Shown here piece by piece: positions 31,268-33,897 of a stretch of 33,897 bases of DNA. The translations under genes and the position numbers were made by a program. The stretch spans positions 1 to 33,897 of the forward strand of contig CAMBOV010000020.1 in the NCBI GenBank assembly GCA_945869475.1, read 5' to 3'. The stretch is from Singulisphaera sp. GP187 (GTDB lineage Bacteria; Planctomycetota; Phycisphaerae; Phycisphaerales; SM1A02). Within the stretch, counting starts at the first letter, position 1. The number at the start of each line of letters is the position of its first letter. The notes beneath the pieces were generated by a model. That model did not search any database. It was given only the letters and a program-made list of their open reading frames with translations, and was not told the DNA's origin.

Positions 31268-31273
31268 AGTATG
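31268..31273 (-). promoter_or_regulatory. -10 box of the second dehydrogenase gene
   Basis: CATACT on the minus strand, 6 bases before ATG 31261. Confidence 0.4.
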
Positions 31274-31359
31274 CACCCAAAATGCCAATTCGCCAAACGG
31301 CTTGTGCGAGAAAACAAAACGAGGTGAATGAGAGACCCAAAGCGAGCCCCTCCCATCGC

Positions 31360-32631
31360 CTATCTGGATGGCGCCGCCACGAGCGGTGCTATCAGCAAGT
31401 CTCGCGCAAGCGCACACTTCGCAAACGCGCTTGTCACAGCAGCCGCGAGCGACTCGCACTCGGCGGGGGTTCCACTCGCCTTCACAGCTGTCACGCAATC
31501 GTGCCACGCTGCGTAGTTCATCGGCGATTCATCGCACGCTCGTTCGAGCACCTTCGTGCGCGCGGCGAGTGGCGCAAGTTTCGCAGCTGCCCGAAGATTT
31601 TCGCTGCGAACAAATCCGCCGCGATCGGATTGCGCCGCCTGCATCAGCAGCACACACCACGCGCCGCGGCCCCAGGGCATCGTGATCCCGTCGTGGCACG
31701 TTGATAAATCCATTCCACTCACATCATTGTTGAGCACCCACTCGTGCGGATTCTTCTGCCACAAAAACGCGCAGTGACCTGGTTGCCCCACCGGCATCGC
31801 CGGAACACCAAATGCTTGACTCATCGATGTGCCAAAACGTGAGATCGCTCCGCAGACGCCGCCGTACTCGAGCATGATGGCCATCGTCATGGGCTTGTTG
31901 TCGTAGAACTCTTTCCCTCGCTGCACGCTGACTCCGTTGGAATTCACATCTGCATACTTCACCATGTGCGCGCCCTCACCGACCTTGTCGCGCATTCGAA
32001 GTTCGGTCTTGATGTTCGCGCGTGCCCACTCAAGTTCGCTGTCGGTCGACCAACTGCCCACCACATACCTCAACTCCCACACAGAGAGATCGCGAAAGGT
32101 CGCGAACAACACGCCTGCCTTGTCCCACTGCACGAATGCCGCGTGCCGCGCAATCGGATCGATCGACTTGCCGTCCGCCATCGCGGCGACGGGTTGCGCG
32201 AAGCTCAGAGCAGTCGCAAGTGCGATGCGAAGCGAGAGACCATCCTTTGCCTGCTTTTCCTGTTCGATGATCTTGCTGAGCACGGCAAGCGCGCTCGACC
32301 ACGATCCGCCCGCTGGATCGCCTGACGTCACGAAGAGTTCAAGCGCAACTTTGTCCTTCAAGAGCCACGCGAGCGTCGCCGAAGTTTCTGGATCCGCCCG
32401 CCCCGACTCGCCGAGATCGCAGAGCAATCGCCATTGCATCACTGCCAGTGCGCCCGGCGGTGACTTCGCATAACTCACGATCGACTTCGGTGGACCCTTC
32501 GAGAACCGCGCCATGAGGGCTTCGGTGCGAACTGCGAAAGCGTCGCTGCCGGCGTCGTCGGCTGCGAGAGCCGAGTGCAAGGATCCAATAAGAAGGAGCC
32601 CCAACCCACACACGAGCAGTTTCAAGCGCAT
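31360..32631 (-). CDS. Secreted transglutaminase-like protein (second copy)
   Basis: 423 residues with a signal peptide (LLVCGLGLLLIGSLHSALA). A helical N-terminal region (about 25-240) leads to EYGGVCGAISRFGTSMSQAF (Cys 260), then GQPGHCAFLW (His 286) and HEWVLNND (possible third residue, Asp 303), the Cys-His-Asp arrangement of transglutaminase-like enzymes. The spacing and surrounding pattern (ELRYVV before, YGG-C, GVP, then H-A/C-F/W) match the 666-aa protein at 3344-5344, so the two are distant paralogues; this one lacks the Pro/Thr linker and the long TPR-like part. Activity and substrate are unknown. The start has TACACT 5 bases upstream. Confidence 0.75.
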   Translation of the reverse strand: MRLKLLVCGLGLLLIGSLHSALAADDAGSDAFAVRTEALMARFSKGPPKSIVSYAKSPPGALAVMQWRLLCDLGESGRADPETSATLAWLLKDKVALELFVTSGDPAGGSWSSALAVLSKIIEQEKQAKDGLSLRIALATALSFAQPVAAMADGKSIDPIARHAAFVQWDKAGVLFATFRDLSVWELRYVVGSWSTDSELEWARANIKTELRMRDKVGEGAHMVKYADVNSNGVSVQRGKEFYDNKPMTMAIMLEYGGVCGAISRFGTSMSQAFGVPAMPVGQPGHCAFLWQKNPHEWVLNNDVSGMDLSTCHDGITMPWGRGAWCVLLMQAAQSDRGGFVRSENLRAAAKLAPLAARTKVLERACDESPMNYAAWHDCVTAVKASGTPAECESLAAAVTSAFAKCALARDLLIAPLVAAPSR

Positions 32632-32636
32632 AATCG

Positions 32637-32642
32637 AGTGTA
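32637..32642 (-). promoter_or_regulatory. -10 box of the second transglutaminase-like gene
   Basis: TACACT on the minus strand, 5 bases before ATG 32631. Confidence 0.4.
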
Positions 32643-32683
32643 AGGAGCGCCCGAAGCATCCTTCTATCCAAAAAATCCACTCT

Positions 32684-32717
32684 CCCACTTGACACTTGTG
32701 GGTTTGTGGGGAATACT
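32684..32717 (+). promoter_or_regulatory. Promoter and possible operator of the toxin-antitoxin operon
   Basis: TTGACA (32689-32694), a 17-base spacer and AATACT (32712-32717) form the best promoter in the window. Start of transcription at about 32724 would coincide with the antitoxin ATG. An inverted repeat CCCAC (32684-32688) / GTGGG (32698-32702) brackets the -35, with another GTGGGG at 32706, a plausible site for autorepression by the antitoxin. Confidence 0.75.
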
Positions 32718-32723
32718 CTTGGC

Positions 32724-33029
32724 ATGACTCGACTGAACTCCGCCACCAAACAGACTGACTCGAAGGGACGAATCACCCTCGGCGAGGCATTCGCCAACCG
32801 GACGATGATCGTGACCAAGGACGGGGACGACATCGTGCTTCGGCTCGCACGGGTCATCCCCCAGCGAGAGGCGTGGTTATACGAGAGCGAAAGGGCGCTC
32901 TCGGCCGTCCGACGCGGAGTTGGAGATGCACGAACACGCAAGTACGCGAAGAATCCGCCCGATCTGAACGCAGCGTCGAAGTTGGCGAACCAACTGCAGG
33001 ACGATGAGTCGCAGCTCGATGCTCGGTGA
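32724..33029 (+). CDS. AbrB/MazE-like antitoxin
   Basis: 101 residues. The N-terminal part (QTDSKGRITLGEAFANR, with SKGRITL at 13-19) resembles the swapped-hairpin AbrB/SpoVT DNA-binding domain, which in antitoxins binds the operon's own promoter. The C-terminal half is charged and probably disordered until it binds the toxin. ATG 32724 lies 6 bases after the -10 box, so the message probably has no leader; an upstream ATG at 32706 lies inside the promoter and is rejected. The stop overlaps the toxin GTG (GTGA). Confidence 0.75.
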   Translation: MTRLNSATKQTDSKGRITLGEAFANRTMIVTKDGDDIVLRLARVIPQREAWLYESERALSAVRRGVGDARTRKYAKNPPDLNAASKLANQLQDDESQLDAR

Positions 33030-33388
33030 CCAAATCGATGGCATTCAAACCCGTCTGGACTGATCAGGCCGCGACAACTTTTCGCAAGTGTCAGGCTGCT
33101 GCGACAACATCGCTCGAAAATCGCCTGCGAAAAAAGCGGGCGAAGGCATCGAAAGCCGAGGGACTCTTCAAGCAGATTGAAAAGTGCGTCAGGCTCTTGC
33201 TCGAGAATCCAAAGCATCCTGGACTCCACACCCACGCATACGACTCAATCGAAAGCCCCTACGAAGGCAACGATCGAGTCTTCGAGGCGTACGTTCAGAA
33301 TCGTTCCCCAAGTGCCTACCGACTCTTCTGGTGCTACGGTCCGCAGCCTGGTGAAATCACCATCATCGCACTCACTGCGCATCCGTGA
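33026..33388 (+). CDS. RelE/ParE-like toxin
   Basis: 120 residues beginning at GTG 33026, which overlaps the antitoxin stop. The pattern WTDQAATTFRK near the start, KQIEKCVRLLLENPKHPGLHTH in the middle, and FEAYVQNRSPSAYRLFWCYG followed by GEITIIALTAHP at the end fits the RelE/ParE superfamily fold (two helices, then a beta sheet). RelE members cleave mRNA at the ribosome and ParE members poison gyrase; which applies here cannot be decided. Small size, basic N-terminal half and position behind an AbrB-like gene support a type II toxin. Confidence 0.75.
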   Translation: MTKSMAFKPVWTDQAATTFRKCQAAATTSLENRLRKKRAKASKAEGLFKQIEKCVRLLLENPKHPGLHTHAYDSIESPYEGNDRVFEAYVQNRSPSAYRLFWCYGPQPGEITIIALTAHP

Positions 33389-33477
33389 TGAGACACTCCC
33401 ATACGCTCCAGACACTCTTGGCAAACAGGAGTCTCAAGATAACCAACGCCCGCTCGAGAGCACTCACAAAAACGTGC

Positions 33478-33513
33478 AAAAAAAGAACCAGACGCCCTGT
33501 GGAGGGCGTCTGG
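33478..33513 (-). terminator. Rho-independent terminator of the 16S rRNA transcript
   Basis: An 11-bp perfect stem (CCAGACGCCCT 33488-33498 / AGGGCGTCTGG 33503-33513, loop gtgg) is followed on the minus strand by TTC and seven T (33484-33478). It lies about 150 bases beyond the 16S 3' end. The plus-strand side has no T-run. The 33389-33660 stretch otherwise holds no gene, tRNA or 23S start; a small CTAAT/ATTAG hairpin (33642-33659) abuts the rRNA end. Confidence 0.85.
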
Positions 33514-33655
33514 CTAAAAAAAGTAGTTGGATTTTGCCGTTCTGAACCGTTTCCGATTCAGTTCTTACCGTTGGGTTTAACCCCATTGGTAAACGAGACT
33601 GTGTTGACGAATTCGCTCCGAAGATCGCTCTTCAGATGCGTCTAATAATATTCCA

Positions 33656-33897
<242 letters not shown>

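Overview
The window most likely comes from a planctomycete of the Phycisphaerae type. This is inferred from gene content, because no database search was possible. The clues are two secreted proteins ending in paired dockerin-like EF-hand repeats (DLNSDGIVDGGDL style), a 16S rRNA gene that is not followed by a tRNA or 23S gene, several lipoproteins and Tat-exported enzymes, and densely packed genes on both strands.

Layout. 1-6.6 kb: start of an MDR oxidoreductase, a DUF1573 lipoprotein, an NAD malic enzyme, a SprT-like protein, a secreted transglutaminase-like protein coupled to a small lipoprotein, a candidate plus-strand small RNA with a strong terminator, and an unknown 185-aa protein. 6.6-11.2 kb: beta-mannosidase and a sodium:solute symporter in one minus-strand operon. 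11.3-14.4 kb: a redoxin lipoprotein translationally coupled to xylulokinase, a small membrane protein, and a PGRP/amidase lipoprotein. 14.5-21.1 kb: gyrB, queC, then a tightly overlapping threonine aldolase / HAD phosphatase / M29 aminopeptidase operon and a small lipoprotein. 21.1-25.3 kb: a PepSY-FKBP fusion, rpiB and transketolase (4-base overlap), and a secreted protein of unknown function. 25.5-32.6 kb: a Tat-exported hydroxypyruvate-isomerase-like protein, two secreted PQQ-type sugar dehydrogenases with dockerin-like tails, a membrane protein and a second transglutaminase-like protein. 32.7-33.9 kb: a toxin-antitoxin pair, an rRNA terminator and the 3' end of 16S rRNA on the minus strand.

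Metabolic theme. Sugar handling dominates: mannoside uptake and hydrolysis, xylulose phosphorylation, the non-oxidative pentose phosphate enzymes transketolase and RpiB, and periplasmic or cell-surface sugar oxidation. No complete new pathway or defence island was found.

The most general unexpected signal is in gene starts. At about sixteen of some twenty transcription-unit heads a TANNNT-like -10 box lies only 5-9 bases before the start codon and no Shine-Dalgarno sequence is visible, which implies widespread leaderless transcription. Only two starts (6556 and 24625, both minus) carry a clear Shine-Dalgarno. Genes inside operons are joined by 4-base ATGA/GTGA overlaps. Convergent genes often overlap at their stops with no terminator between them.
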